A stretch of 64,000 bases of DNA from JAIBJN01 sp963830885 (lineage in GTDB: Bacteria > Actinomycetota > Thermoleophilia > Gaiellales > Gaiellaceae): NCBI GenBank assembly GCA_963830885.1, contig CAWHOA010000020.1:19421-83420 (forward strand), written 5' to 3'. A model generated the notes under the pieces. That model saw nothing but the letters and a program-made list of their open reading frames with translations, made no database searches and had not been told where the DNA came from. Position 1 is the first letter of the stretch. Each line of letters opens with the position of its first letter. Positions 36,842 to 45,797 of this stretch are shown piece by piece. A program made the translations under genes and the position numbers.

Positions 36842-37578
36842 CCGCGCCCCCGGAACGCGAGACTCCGCGCACGCGGCGGACGCCGCGGGTCCTCCAGAGC
36901 TTCAACTGGGCCTTCGAGGGCGTCATCCACGTCCTCCGGCACGAGCGCAACATGCGCATCCACTTCGCGGTGGCGACGGCAGTCCTCGTCCTCGCGTTCT
37001 CGTACGGCGTCACGAAGCTCGAGCTGATGGCGCTCTTGATCGCCATCTCGTTCGTGCTGATCGCGGAGATGGTGAACACCGCGGTCGAGGCGACGATCGA
37101 CCTGGCGTCGACCTCGTTCGATCCCCTGGCGAAGGTGGCCAAGGACATCGCCGCCGGCACCGTCCTCATCGCCGCGGTCAACGCGGTCGTGATCGGCTAC
37201 CTCGTGTTCGCCGACCGGCTCTCTCAGCCGAGCTCGCGGCTGGTCGACCGGCTGCGGGAGGCTCCCAGCAACCTCACGGTGATCGCGCTCATCCTGATCA
37301 TCCTGATCGTGATCGCGTCGAAGGCGTTGACCGGCCGCGGGACGCCGCTGTCGGGAGGCCTTCCGTCCGGGCACGCCGCGCTGGCCTTCGGCGGCTTCAC
37401 GGCGATCACGTTCATCGTCGACGAGCAGCGCGTCGTCGTCGCGTTCGTTGCGCTGATCATGGCGCTCCTCGTCGCGCAGACGCGCGTCGAGGCAGGGATC
37501 CACTCGGTCACGGAGGTCGCCCTCGGTGCCGTGATCGGTACGCTCGTGACCATGATCCTCTTCCAGGTGCTCGCGTGA
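36838..37578 (+). CDS. Fusion of DgkA-type lipid kinase and PAP2-type phosphatase
   Basis: 246 residues. Residues about 17-130 are a DgkA family three-helix kinase with the EMVNTAVEATIDLAS catalytic motif, in Gram-positives an undecaprenol kinase. Residues about 140-246 form a PAP2 membrane phosphatase fragment with SGGLPSGHAAL and a TRVEAGIHSVTEV third motif (Glu where Asp is usual). Kinase and phosphatase on one chain suggest control of the undecaprenol/undecaprenyl phosphate balance; this is inferred. ATG overlaps ybeY. Confidence 0.85.
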   Translation: MTAPPERETPRTRRTPRVLQSFNWAFEGVIHVLRHERNMRIHFAVATAVLVLAFSYGVTKLELMALLIAISFVLIAEMVNTAVEATIDLASTSFDPLAKVAKDIAAGTVLIAAVNAVVIGYLVFADRLSQPSSRLVDRLREAPSNLTVIALILIILIVIASKALTGRGTPLSGGLPSGHAALAFGGFTAITFIVDEQRVVVAFVALIMALLVAQTRVEAGIHSVTEVALGAVIGTLVTMILFQVLA

Positions 37579-37937
37579 CCGACCAGGAGCTCCTCGAGCT
37601 CGCCCAGGAGGCGTCGGCGAACGCGTATGCGCCCTACTCGAAGTTCCACGTCGGCGCGGCCGCGCTCCTGCGCGACGGGCGGGCGGTCACCGGCGTGAAC
37701 GTCGAGAACGCCGCGTATCCGCTCGGCATCTGCGCCGAGCGCTGCGTCCTCTCGAGCGCGGTGGCGGACGGTGTGCGGCCCGGCGACGTCGAGGCGGTCG
37801 CGATCACCGCCTCGCCGTGCGGCGGGTGCCGGCAGTGGCTCGCGGAGTTCGAGGTCGACCGGGTGATCTTCCTGCACGAGGGCGAGGTGCTCACGCGGCG
37901 GCCGGACGAGCTTCTGCCGGACTCGTTCGTGCTGTGA
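37575..37937 (+). CDS. cdd: Cytidine deaminase
   Basis: 120 residues, homotetrameric type. Deaminates cytidine and deoxycytidine. Zinc motif CAERC (about 55) with catalytic Glu, and PCGGCRQ (about 86). NVENAAYPLGICAE and the GAAAL segment complete the fold. The GTG overlaps the preceding stop and the era GTG overlaps its own stop. Confidence 0.95.
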   Translation: MTDQELLELAQEASANAYAPYSKFHVGAAALLRDGRAVTGVNVENAAYPLGICAERCVLSSAVADGVRPGDVEAVAITASPCGGCRQWLAEFEVDRVIFLHEGEVLTRRPDELLPDSFVL

Positions 37938-38812
37938 GGTCAGGCTTCGTCGCGGTCGCCGGCCGGCCGAACGTCGGCAAGTCCACGCTCGTGAATGCGC
38001 TGGCCGGGGGGAAGGTGGCGATCGTCTCGGACAAGCCGCAGACGACCCGCCGGCGGATCTCGGCGGTGGTGGACGGCGAGCTCGACACCGATCCGTACCA
38101 GCTCGTGCTCGTCGACCTGCCCGGCTTCCAGCGGCCGCGCGACGCGCTCACCGAGCGCATGCAGCGGACCGTGGACGAGGCGCTGGTCGACGTCGACGGC
38201 TTCCTCTTCGTCCTCGCCGCCGACGAGGCGATCGGCGGCGGCGACCGCTTCATCGCCGAGCGCGTGTACGCGGCCGGCCCGCCCGTCGTCGTCGCGGTGA
38301 ACAAGGTCGACCGGGTCGACCCCGCCCGCATCGCCGGGCAGATCGTCACGGCTGCGGCGCTCGGCGACTTCCTCGCCCTGCACCCGGTCAGCGGCCTCAC
38401 CGGCGACGGCCTCGAGCCGCTGCGGGCCGATCTCGCAGCCCTGCTCCCGGAAGGGCCGCGCTACTTCGAGGAGGGGCAGCGCACCGACCTTCCCCTCGAG
38501 GCGCGCATCGCCGAGATCGTGCGCGAGAAGGCGCTCGAGCTGACCCGGGAGGAGGTGCCGCATGCGATCTCGGTGGAGGTCGACGAGCTCGACGCCGAGG
38601 CCGGCAGAGTGAGCGCGCAGGTCTGGGTCGAGACGGAGTCCCAGAAGGGGATTGTCGTCGGGAAGGGCGGGGCTATGATCCGGGCCATCGGCACGCGCGC
38701 CAGACCGGAGGTCGAATCGCTTCTGGGGCGTTCCGTCTTCCTCGATCTCCGGGTAAAGGTGAGGCCGAGGTGGCGCCGTGACGAAGGAGCGCTCGAGAGA
38801 CTCGGCATCTAG
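37934..38812 (+). CDS. era: GTPase Era
   Basis: 292 residues. Binds 16S rRNA during 30S assembly. G1 GRPNVGKST (about 11), G3 DLPGF, G4 NKVD (about 121), then a C-terminal KH domain with VETESQKGIVVGKGGAMI near 235. A conserved partner of ybeY and cdd in this operon. Confidence 0.96.
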   Translation: MRSGFVAVAGRPNVGKSTLVNALAGGKVAIVSDKPQTTRRRISAVVDGELDTDPYQLVLVDLPGFQRPRDALTERMQRTVDEALVDVDGFLFVLAADEAIGGGDRFIAERVYAAGPPVVVAVNKVDRVDPARIAGQIVTAAALGDFLALHPVSGLTGDGLEPLRADLAALLPEGPRYFEEGQRTDLPLEARIAEIVREKALELTREEVPHAISVEVDELDAEAGRVSAQVWVETESQKGIVVGKGGAMIRAIGTRARPEVESLLGRSVFLDLRVKVRPRWRRDEGALERLGI

Positions 38813-38834
38813 ATGAGCAATGGGGGGTTGAGGA

Positions 38835-40340
38835 ATGGGGTTGATCAGGACACCGGACGGCTTCGAGGCGGAGCTGGCGCGCTATCTGTACGAGCGCTCC
38901 GAGGAAGGCCGCGCCGTCCGCGTCGGCGAGAAGGAGATCAGCGAGCAGGCAGCGATCGTCGCGCGCTACGACGATCTGTTCACCCGCGAGCAGCACGACG
39001 CGCTGCGCGAGGCCGAGGACGGCTCACGCGGCGAGGAGCGCGAACGCCTCTACCGCCTGCGCGAGGCCGCGGCCGGCGGAGTCATCGTCCGCGAGCTCGC
39101 CGACGAGTCCGACAAGCTCGAGAACGCGATCCTCGCCGAGCGCGTCGATTTCCGCGGCGAGTCGCTGCCGCTGCGCTCGGCTCAGGCGAAGCTGGCGGTC
39201 CTCGACGACTACACCGGCCGCGACGAGCTCGGCGATCTCGCCGCCGATGCGTCCGCGCGCTTCAACTGCCCGCGCTACGGGCTGATGCAGAAGGGCGAGG
39301 CGCTCGACGCCGAGCTCTCCGGCGAGCCCGACCCCGTCGCGCGGAGCGCGGCGCGGAAGAACATCGAGCTCCAGGCGCTCTCCGCTGCGCTCCAGGAGGC
39401 CGCGCGCGAGCAGGACAGCATCTGGGGCTCCATGCGGGAGGAGTGGCTCGACCGCGTCCTCGGTCCCGAGCACGACGCCGAGCCGGCTTCCTACCACGTC
39501 TCCTACCTGCGCCGGATGTCGCCGTTCGCCGACCTCTACCCGAAGGACCGGTGCGTGCCCGTCTGCCTGGACACGCTCGCCGGCATCGGCTTCGACCTGC
39601 CCGCGAACCAGGGCATCAGGCTCGACCTCGACGACCGGCCGCAGAAGAGCCCTCGCGCGTGCGTGATCGCGTCCGACCCGCCGGCCGTCGTCCATCTGAT
39701 CACCCGCGCCCAGGGCGGTCTCCACGACTACCAGGCCTTCCTGCACGAGGCCGGACACGCGCTCCACTACGCGGGGCTCGACCCGGAGCTCCCGTACACC
39801 TTCCGGCGCCTCTCGCGCGACCACGCGTTGACCGAGATCTACTCGTTCCTGATCGAGTCGATCACCCGCGAGCCCGCGTGGCACACGCGCCACCTCGGCG
39901 CGAGCGAGGAGGAGGCTGCCGAGCGCGCCGAGGCCGCGCGCTTCCTCGAGGTGCTCCTCTTCCGCCGTTACGCCGCCAAGCTCGCGTACGAGCTGAAGTT
40001 CTGGGGCGACTTCGAGAACGCGAACGACTACGCGCAGACCTACGAGGACAACCTGCGCGCCGCGGTGGGCTTCCACTACCGGGCGGACGGCTACCTGGCC
40101 GACATGGACGGCGACTTCTACTCGGCCGACTACCTCCGGGCCTGGATCCGCGCCGCGCAGCTCCGGGCACACCTTCGCCGCACCATCGGCGAGGACTGGT
40201 GGCGGCGGCCCGAGACGGGCGAGCTCCTGCGGGCGCTCTTCGCCGAGGGGACGCGCCCGACCAGTGAGGAGATCGCCGACCGGATCGGCTACGACCCGCT
40301 CGACACGGCACCCCTGGTCGAGGAGCTGGTCGTCGCCTAG
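38835..40340 (+). CDS. M3-like zinc metallopeptidase
   Basis: 501 residues, no signal peptide. Mostly helical, with the zinc-binding HEAGHALHYA at about 305 and a downstream Glu in TEIYSFLIESI, the gluzincin HExxH...E arrangement of M3 (oligoendopeptidase F) and related peptidases. The N-terminal 290 residues are less typical of PepF, so it may be a distinct subfamily. The stop TAG shares bases with the convergent lysE-family stop. ATG preceded by a purine-rich GAGGA. Confidence 0.75.
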   Translation: MGLIRTPDGFEAELARYLYERSEEGRAVRVGEKEISEQAAIVARYDDLFTREQHDALREAEDGSRGEERERLYRLREAAAGGVIVRELADESDKLENAILAERVDFRGESLPLRSAQAKLAVLDDYTGRDELGDLAADASARFNCPRYGLMQKGEALDAELSGEPDPVARSAARKNIELQALSAALQEAAREQDSIWGSMREEWLDRVLGPEHDAEPASYHVSYLRRMSPFADLYPKDRCVPVCLDTLAGIGFDLPANQGIRLDLDDRPQKSPRACVIASDPPAVVHLITRAQGGLHDYQAFLHEAGHALHYAGLDPELPYTFRRLSRDHALTEIYSFLIESITREPAWHTRHLGASEEEAAERAEAARFLEVLLFRRYAAKLAYELKFWGDFENANDYAQTYEDNLRAAVGFHYRADGYLADMDGDFYSADYLRAWIRAAQLRAHLRRTIGEDWWRRPETGELLRALFAEGTRPTSEEIADRIGYDPLDTAPLVEELVVA

Positions 40341-40942
40341 CGGGATTCCACTGCGAGGCGGCCGGCGAGCGCGAGCAGCACCGCGCCGGTCGCCTGCTCG
40401 AGCCGACGCGCGAACCGGGTGCTCGCGACCATGCGCTTCGTCCGCGACACGGCGGCGCCCAGCGAGACGTAGATCGAGAAGTCGGCGGCGATCAGGATCG
40501 CGGCCATCGCGAGCGCGTACGGCAGAGCCGGAGCGCCGCGCGGGATGAACTGGGGCAGGAGCGCGACGAAGAAGACTGCGAGCTTCGGGTTCGCGAGGGC
40601 CGTCAGCAGGCCGCTCGAAAACGCTTGGTCTCGCGTCCCGCCGGGCTCCCTTGCGGCATTCTTCCTGCCGCGGAGCGCCTGCACGCCGAACCAGACGAGC
40701 ACCGCGACGCCTGCGATCTTGAGCGTGACGAAGGCCGTCTCGGACGCGGCGACGAGCGCCGAGATGCCGAGCGCGGAGAGCACTGCCCAGACGCCGACTC
40801 CGATCGAGCTGCCCACGGTCGTGCGGAAGGCGGCGCCCGTGCCGCCGACGGCCGCGTTGCGGACGACCAGCGCCATGCCCGGCCCGGGCGTCAGACTCAG
40901 GAGGACCGCGACGGGGACGAAGGTCCAGAGCACGACCGTCAT
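40337..40942 (-). CDS. LysE-family exporter
   Basis: 201 residues, six predicted membrane helices. N-terminal LLSLTPGPGMALVVRNA is the LysE/RhtB signature, and ALANPKLAVFFVALLPQF is the second conserved block. Exports amino acids or derivatives; substrate unknown. Its stop overlaps the convergent peptidase stop in the palindrome CTAG. Confidence 0.9.
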   Translation of the reverse strand: MTVVLWTFVPVAVLLSLTPGPGMALVVRNAAVGGTGAAFRTTVGSSIGVGVWAVLSALGISALVAASETAFVTLKIAGVAVLVWFGVQALRGRKNAAREPGGTRDQAFSSGLLTALANPKLAVFFVALLPQFIPRGAPALPYALAMAAILIAADFSIYVSLGAAVSRTKRMVASTRFARRLEQATGAVLLALAGRLAVESR

Positions 40943-40968
40943 CCTACGGACGGGCCGTGAGGGCGCTC

Positions 40969-41070
40969 TTAGCGGCGCGGGCCGAAGAACGCGACCGACG
41001 CGACCGCGAACCCGGCGAGGGAGGCCGCGAGGCCGACGACGGCGGCCCGGGTGCTCATCGTGCGCTTCAT
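40969..41070 (-). CDS. Possible small membrane protein
   Basis: 33 residues: a basic N-terminus, one membrane helix (about 8-28) and a short C-terminal RR. No ribosome binding site is clear, and no family is known. Listed because it fits the gap and has a clean helix. Confidence 0.3.
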   Translation of the reverse strand: MKRTMSTRAAVVGLAASLAGFAVASVAFFGPRR

Positions 41071-41128
41071 GCAGTGAGCATCGGCACGAAGTCGGGCCGG
41101 CCTGAGGCCCAATTCGAGGACCAGAGGG

Positions 41129-41800
41129 TTACTTGGCGGTGACGTGCCGGGAGCTGCGGAAGACCGCGATCTGCCACGCCTGCAGGCGGACGCCCATGCG
41201 CGCCGGGAGCATGAGGTTCTCGGGCTCGTTCGAGTGAGGAAGGCCGCAGGCATGCCCGAGCTCGTGCGCGAGCACACGGAGGCGGCGGCTCTTCAACGCG
41301 GACATGTCGACCGTGACGTAGTCGACGAGCGGGCCGAGCGAGCAGCCGGCCTTGCCGAGGACGTCGCGGACGACGAAGACGGTGATCGGGCTGCCGGAGC
41401 CCGTGACCCCCGCCGGCTCCCGGTGGCGGCGGAAGAACGCGCCGCCGTCGCCGAAGTCGGCTCGGTAGGAGCCCTCGGCGCAGGGCGAGTCGAGCGCGGC
41501 GGGGGGCGCCGGCACGTCGATCGTGCGCACGACGGGCTCCGCCGCCGGGGTCAGGTCGATCGCCAGCGTCTCTTTCAGGACGCGCGTCGCCTCGGTGAGG
41601 CTAGGCTCCACCTCCTCGGGCGTTGCGACCGGCTCCCCTTGCTCGTCGCAGAGGATGGCGACGCGAATGCGCAGCTTTCTCGCGCCGCGCGAGCCGGCAA
41701 GGGTGCCCGCGATCTCCGGGATCCTGACGATGCGGTTGCCCGTCTCGCGCAGGACGTTGACGCCCTGGGTGAGCCCGGCGGCGAGGGCGAGCGGCGGCAC
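41129..41800 (-). CDS. Metzincin-type zinc metalloprotease
   Basis: 223 residues. The extended zinc motif HELGHACGLPH (about 179-189) followed by NLMLP, a Met-turn, defines a metzincin-like (archaemetzincin/matrixin-type) protease. The upstream half lacks a known domain, and no convincing signal peptide is seen although the N-terminus is hydrophobic. Two Cys (in CAEGS and KAGCS) could pair. The GTG start lies 6 nt after a minus-strand -10-like box. Confidence 0.7.
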   Translation of the reverse strand: MPPLALAAGLTQGVNVLRETGNRIVRIPEIAGTLAGSRGARKLRIRVAILCDEQGEPVATPEEVEPSLTEATRVLKETLAIDLTPAAEPVVRTIDVPAPPAALDSPCAEGSYRADFGDGGAFFRRHREPAGVTGSGSPITVFVVRDVLGKAGCSLGPLVDYVTVDMSALKSRRLRVLAHELGHACGLPHSNEPENLMLPARMGVRLQAWQIAVFRSSRHVTAK

Positions 41801-41806
41801 GGAGCG

Positions 41807-41827
41807 AGACTACGCGAGGGCTACACT
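41807..41827. promoter_or_regulatory. Divergent -10-like boxes between the protease and deoC
   Basis: TAGTCT on the minus strand (41807-41812) lies 6 nt before the protease GTG; TACACT on the plus strand (41822-41827) lies 7 nt before the deoC ATG. The whole intergenic gap is 34 nt, so the two promoters must interfere or be co-regulated. Confidence 0.5.
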
Positions 41828-41834
41828 TCGCGCC

Positions 41835-42774
41835 ATGGCTCAAGCGCCCGCCCTGCCGAGCGGGTTCGAGCTGCCCCTCGAGCCCAGGCTCCCGCGCATC
41901 GGCTCCGTCGACCAGGTCGCCGTCGAGCAGCGCGCTGCCGCGCTCGCCACCCGGTCGATCAAGCGCGAGTCGAAGCTCTTCGCGCTCGACCTGGCCGTCC
42001 GGATGATGGACCTGACGACGCTGGAGGGCGCCGACACGCCGGGCAAGGTCGCTGCGCTCAGCTCCAAGGCGATGCGGCCGGATCCCGCCGACCTGACGAT
42101 CCCGCCGGTGGCGGCGGTCTGCGTCTATCCGAACATGGTTCCGCACGCGCTCGAGCGGCGTGCGCGGGAGCGGTGTCAAGGTCGCCTCCGTCGCGACCGC
42201 CTTCCCTTCCGGGCAGCTGCCGACCGAGCTGAAGGTCGAGGAGGCGGCGCGCGTCGCCGAGCTCGGTGCCGACGAGATCGACATGGTGATCGACCGCGGC
42301 GCCTTCCTCTCCGGCCACTACGCCAAGGTCTACGACGAGGTGCGGCGCGTGAAGGAGGTCTCCGGCCAGGCGCACCTCAAGGTCATCCTCGAGACCGGTG
42401 AGCTCGGCACGTACGACAACGTGCGCCGCGCGAGCCTCCTCGCGATCGCCGCCGGCGCCGACTTCATCAAGACCTCCACCGGCAAGATCTCGCCGGCTGC
42501 GACCCTGCCCGTCACGCTGGTCATGCTCGAGGCGATCCGGGACGTCCACGAGGCGACCGGGCGGAAGATCGGCATGAAGCCCGCGGGCGGCATCCGCCAC
42601 GCGAAGCAGGCTGTGCAGTACCTCGTGGTCGTGAACGAGACGCTCGGGCCCGAGTGGCTGACGCCCGACCGCTTCCGCTTCGGTGCCTCCTCGCTTCTGA
42701 ACGACGTGCTCATGCAGATTCGCAAGCAAAAGACCGGCAACTACCAGAGCCCCGACTACTTCACGGTGGACTGA
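41835..42774 (+). CDS. deoC: Deoxyribose-phosphate aldolase, one +1 frame break
   Basis: 312 residues after repair. Splits 2-deoxyribose-5-phosphate into acetaldehyde and glyceraldehyde-3-phosphate. The first frame ends near PNMVPHALER; the second resumes RGSGVKVASVATAFPSGQ with the catalytic Lys regions KVILETGEL and FIKTSTGK and the AGGIRHAKQA phosphate site. The break is at 42156-42162. The protein is longer than E. coli DeoC at its N-terminus. The ALDH start overlaps its stop (ATGA). Confidence 0.9.
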
Positions 42775-44255
42775 TGGCCGAGGTCGAGAAGCGGCAAGAC
42801 CGCTCGCCCGTTCCCTCCGCCTTCGAGTACGCCGAGGCGCCGGAGTCGCGCGACATCGTCCGGCTCGAGGATCGCTACGGCCTCTTCGTCGGCGGGGAGT
42901 GGGTGGAGCCGCGCTCGGCCGAGTTCCAGGCGAGCGTCGCCCCGCGCGACGAAGAGCCGCTCGCGGAGGTCGCCTACGCGGGCGCCGAGGACGTCGACCT
43001 CGCCGTCGGAGCTGCCCGCGACGCCTTCGCCAACGGCTGGTCCGAGCTGGCGCCGAGCGAGCGCGCGAAGTACCTCTTCCGCATCGCGCGGGTCCTCCAG
43101 GAGCGCTCGCGCGAGTTCGCGGTGCTGGAGTCACTCGACGGCGGCAAGCCGATCCGCGAGTCGCGGGACGTCGACCTCCCGCTCTCGGCAGCGCACTTCT
43201 TCTACTACGCGGGGTGGGCCGACAAGCTCGAGTACGCCTTCCCCAACCGCCGCCCCAAGCCGATCGGCGTCGCCGGCCAGATCATCCCCTGGAACTTCCC
43301 GCTGCTCATGCTCTCCTGGAAGATCGCGCCGGCGCTCGCGGCCGGGAACACCGTCGTGCTGAAGCCGGCCGAGACGACGCCGCTCACGGCGCTGCTCTTC
43401 GCCGACGTGCTCCGCCAGGCCGAGCTGCCGCCGGGGGTGGTCAACATCGTCACCGGCGACGGGCGCGCGGGCGCCGAGCTCGTGCAGCACGCGGGCGTCG
43501 ACAAGATCGCGTTCACCGGCTCGACCGAGGTCGGCAAGGAGATCATGCGCGCCGTCGCGGGGACCGGGAAGAAGCTGACGCTCGAGCTCGGGGGCAAGGC
43601 GGCCAACATCATCTTCGACGATGCCCCACTCGACCAGGCGGTCGAGGGGATCATCAACGGCATCTACTTCAACCAGGGCCACGTCTGCTGCGCCGGCTCG
43701 CGCCTGTTCGTGCAGGAGTCCGTGTACGAAGAGGTCGTCGCCAAGCTGAAGCGCCGAATGGAGACGCTGCGCGTGGGCGACCCGCTGGACAAGAACACCG
43801 ACGTCGGCGCCATCAACTCGCGCGCGCAGCTCGAGCGGATCCAGGAGCTCGTCGCGACCGGGGAGGAGGAGGGCGCCGAGATCTACCAGCCGCCCTGCCG
43901 GCTGCCGGAGAAGGGCTGGTGGTTCCCGCCGACCGTCTTCACGAACGTCGCGCAGAGCTACCGGATCGCGCAGGAGGAGATCTTCGGCCCCGTGCTCTCG
44001 GTGCTGACCTTCCGCACGCCCGACGAGGCGGTCGAGAAGGCGAACAACACGCCCTACGGCCTCTCCGCCGGGGTGTGGACGGAGAAGGGCTCGCGCATCC
44101 TCTCCATGGCGCAGCGCCTGCGCGCGGGCGTCGTCTGGGCGAACACCTACAACCGCTTCGACCCGACCTCGCCGTTCGGCGGCTACAAGGAGTCGGGCTT
44201 CGGCCGGGAGGGCGGCCTGCACGGGCTGGCGCCGTACCTGGAGCTCGGCGAATGA
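42774..44255 (+). CDS. Aldehyde dehydrogenase (NAD(P)+)
   Basis: 493 residues, complete. PWNFP (about 179), the catalytic Glu in LELGGK (about 278) and the nucleophile Cys in GHVCCAGSR (about 311). Coupled to deoC by an ATGA overlap, it likely oxidises the acetaldehyde made from deoxyribose-5-phosphate. Followed directly by a truncated paralogue. Confidence 0.93.
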   Translation: MAEVEKRQDRSPVPSAFEYAEAPESRDIVRLEDRYGLFVGGEWVEPRSAEFQASVAPRDEEPLAEVAYAGAEDVDLAVGAARDAFANGWSELAPSERAKYLFRIARVLQERSREFAVLESLDGGKPIRESRDVDLPLSAAHFFYYAGWADKLEYAFPNRRPKPIGVAGQIIPWNFPLLMLSWKIAPALAAGNTVVLKPAETTPLTALLFADVLRQAELPPGVVNIVTGDGRAGAELVQHAGVDKIAFTGSTEVGKEIMRAVAGTGKKLTLELGGKAANIIFDDAPLDQAVEGIINGIYFNQGHVCCAGSRLFVQESVYEEVVAKLKRRMETLRVGDPLDKNTDVGAINSRAQLERIQELVATGEEEGAEIYQPPCRLPEKGWWFPPTVFTNVAQSYRIAQEEIFGPVLSVLTFRTPDEAVEKANNTPYGLSAGVWTEKGSRILSMAQRLRAGVVWANTYNRFDPTSPFGGYKESGFGREGGLHGLAPYLELGE

Positions 44256-45046
44256 GCCGCCTGCCCGTCCGGAAGACCTACAAGCTCGCCATCGGCGGCA
44301 AGTTCCCACGCTCGGAGTCGGGGCGCACCTACGAGGTCGAGGGCGCGAACGTCGCGCTCGCCTCGCGCAAGGACGTTCGTGACGCGGTGCGCGCCGCGCG
44401 CGGCGCGTTCCCCGGCTGGGCGGCGGCGACCGCGTACAACCGCGGCCAGGTGCTCTACCGCGTGGCCGAGATGATGGAAGGCCGCAAGGCCGAGTTCGCG
44501 GAGCTGACCGGCGACGCCGCCGAGGTCGACGCCGCGATCGACCGGTGGGTCTGGTACGCCGGCTGGGCCGACAAGCTCGCTCAGGTGCTCGGCGCCTCGA
44601 ACCCGGTGGCCGGGCCCTACTTCAACTTCACCGTGCCCGAGCCCATGGGGATCGCCGGGATCGTCGCGCCCGAGGAGCCGCCGCTTGCCGGCCTCGTCTC
44701 GCGTCTCGCGCCCGCGCTCGTCGGCGGCAACGTGGCCGTCGTGCTCGCTTCCGAGCACCGCCCGCTCGCCGGGGTGACGCTCGCCGAGGTGCTCGCGACC
44801 TCGGACGTCCCCGGCGGCGTCGTCAACCTCCTCACCGGTCGCAAGCGGGAGCTGGCCCCGGTCCTCGCCGGGCACATGGACGTGAACGCGCTCGACCTGG
44901 CCGGGGTGGACGGCGACGCAGCCGAGCTCGAGCGGCTCGCGGCCGACAACGTCAAGCGCGTCGTCCGCAACGGCGAGGGGCAGTCGCCGTGGCATGCTGC
45001 GGCGTTCCTCGAGCTCAAGACCGTCTGGCACCCGATCGGCGTATAG
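44252..45046 (+). CDS. Short aldehyde dehydrogenase-like protein lacking the catalytic domain
   Basis: 264 residues, matching only the N-terminal NAD-binding half of aldehyde dehydrogenases. The PWNFP site is replaced by APEEPP, and neither the LELGGK Glu nor the catalytic Cys segment is present. It has a clean start and stop with an ATGA overlap to the full-length enzyme and normal codon use, so it looks like a stable gene rather than decay. A structural or regulatory partner of the upstream dehydrogenase is possible. Confidence 0.8.
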   Translation: MSRLPVRKTYKLAIGGKFPRSESGRTYEVEGANVALASRKDVRDAVRAARGAFPGWAAATAYNRGQVLYRVAEMMEGRKAEFAELTGDAAEVDAAIDRWVWYAGWADKLAQVLGASNPVAGPYFNFTVPEPMGIAGIVAPEEPPLAGLVSRLAPALVGGNVAVVLASEHRPLAGVTLAEVLATSDVPGGVVNLLTGRKRELAPVLAGHMDVNALDLAGVDGDAAELERLAADNVKRVVRNGEGQSPWHAAAFLELKTVWHPIGV

Positions 45047-45064
45047 ATGCCTGGCCGGTGCGTC

Positions 45065-45070
45065 TAAGCT
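45065..45070 (+). promoter_or_regulatory. -10-like box (TAAGCT) before the TrpC-like gene
   Basis: TAAGCT lies 10 nt before the GTG at 45081. Confidence 0.4.
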
Positions 45071-45080
45071 TTCCTCCTTC

Positions 45081-45680
45081 GTGAGCCGGTTCAGCGAGGC
45101 GATCTCCGAGGGCGACGGCATCTCCGTCATCCCCGTGCTCGAGGGTGACGTCGAGACCCTGGCCGCGATCGCGGAGGAGGCGGGGGCGGAGGGGGTCGCG
45201 GTGCGCGTGGCGGACGTCGAGCGCGTTCGGGCCCACACCGGGCTTCCGATCCTCGTGCGCGACGGCGACCCCGAGGCGGCCGCCGGAGCGGGGGCGGACG
45301 CCGTGGTCGTTCCGTACGAGGTTGCCGGGGACGACGGTCGCCTCGAGCTGCTCTACGAGCTCGACCTCGACTTCGCCGTCGACGTGCGCGACGAGGAGGA
45401 GCTCGAGGACGTGCTCGAGCGCATCGACCCGGAGATCGTGCTCATCTCGGAGCGCGGCGTCGACGACGAGGTGGAAGATCTCGAGCTCACGCTGGACCTG
45501 CTCGCCGACGTGCCCGCCGGGAAGCTCGTCGTCTCGGAGGCGCGGATCGTCTCCCACGAGCAGGTGCTCGCGCTCGAGCGGGCAGGGGTCGACGCCATCC
45601 TCGTGCACGGCCTGCCGGGCGACGCCGCCTTCCGGGCCGCGCTCGAGGAGATCGTCCACGGGCCCGAAGCCGGGCTCTAG
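45081..45680 (+). CDS. Degenerate indole-3-glycerol-phosphate-synthase-like TIM barrel
   Basis: 199 residues, shorter than TrpC (about 255). The strand order matches TrpC: ISVIPVLEG, LPILVRDGD, GADAVVVPYE, DFAVDVRDEEELE, LVVSEARI and AGVDAILVHG. The catalytic Lys of the EVK and RKDF motifs, the Glu of EVH and the Asn of NNRDL are replaced; only the Glu of SES-type SEARI remains. Very acidic. Probably no longer an IGP synthase; function unknown. Confidence 0.6.
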   Translation: MSRFSEAISEGDGISVIPVLEGDVETLAAIAEEAGAEGVAVRVADVERVRAHTGLPILVRDGDPEAAAGAGADAVVVPYEVAGDDGRLELLYELDLDFAVDVRDEEELEDVLERIDPEIVLISERGVDDEVEDLELTLDLLADVPAGKLVVSEARIVSHEQVLALERAGVDAILVHGLPGDAAFRAALEEIVHGPEAGL

Positions 45681-45797
45681 CCCGGCCGCGGCCGACGCGG
45701 ACCTCTCCGTCAAGGCCGCTGGGAGGACGATTGCGTGCCAACGGCGTTCCAGCGCCAGTCGGGCTCGCTCCACCGCCGCTGATACACGGGCGCCCGC

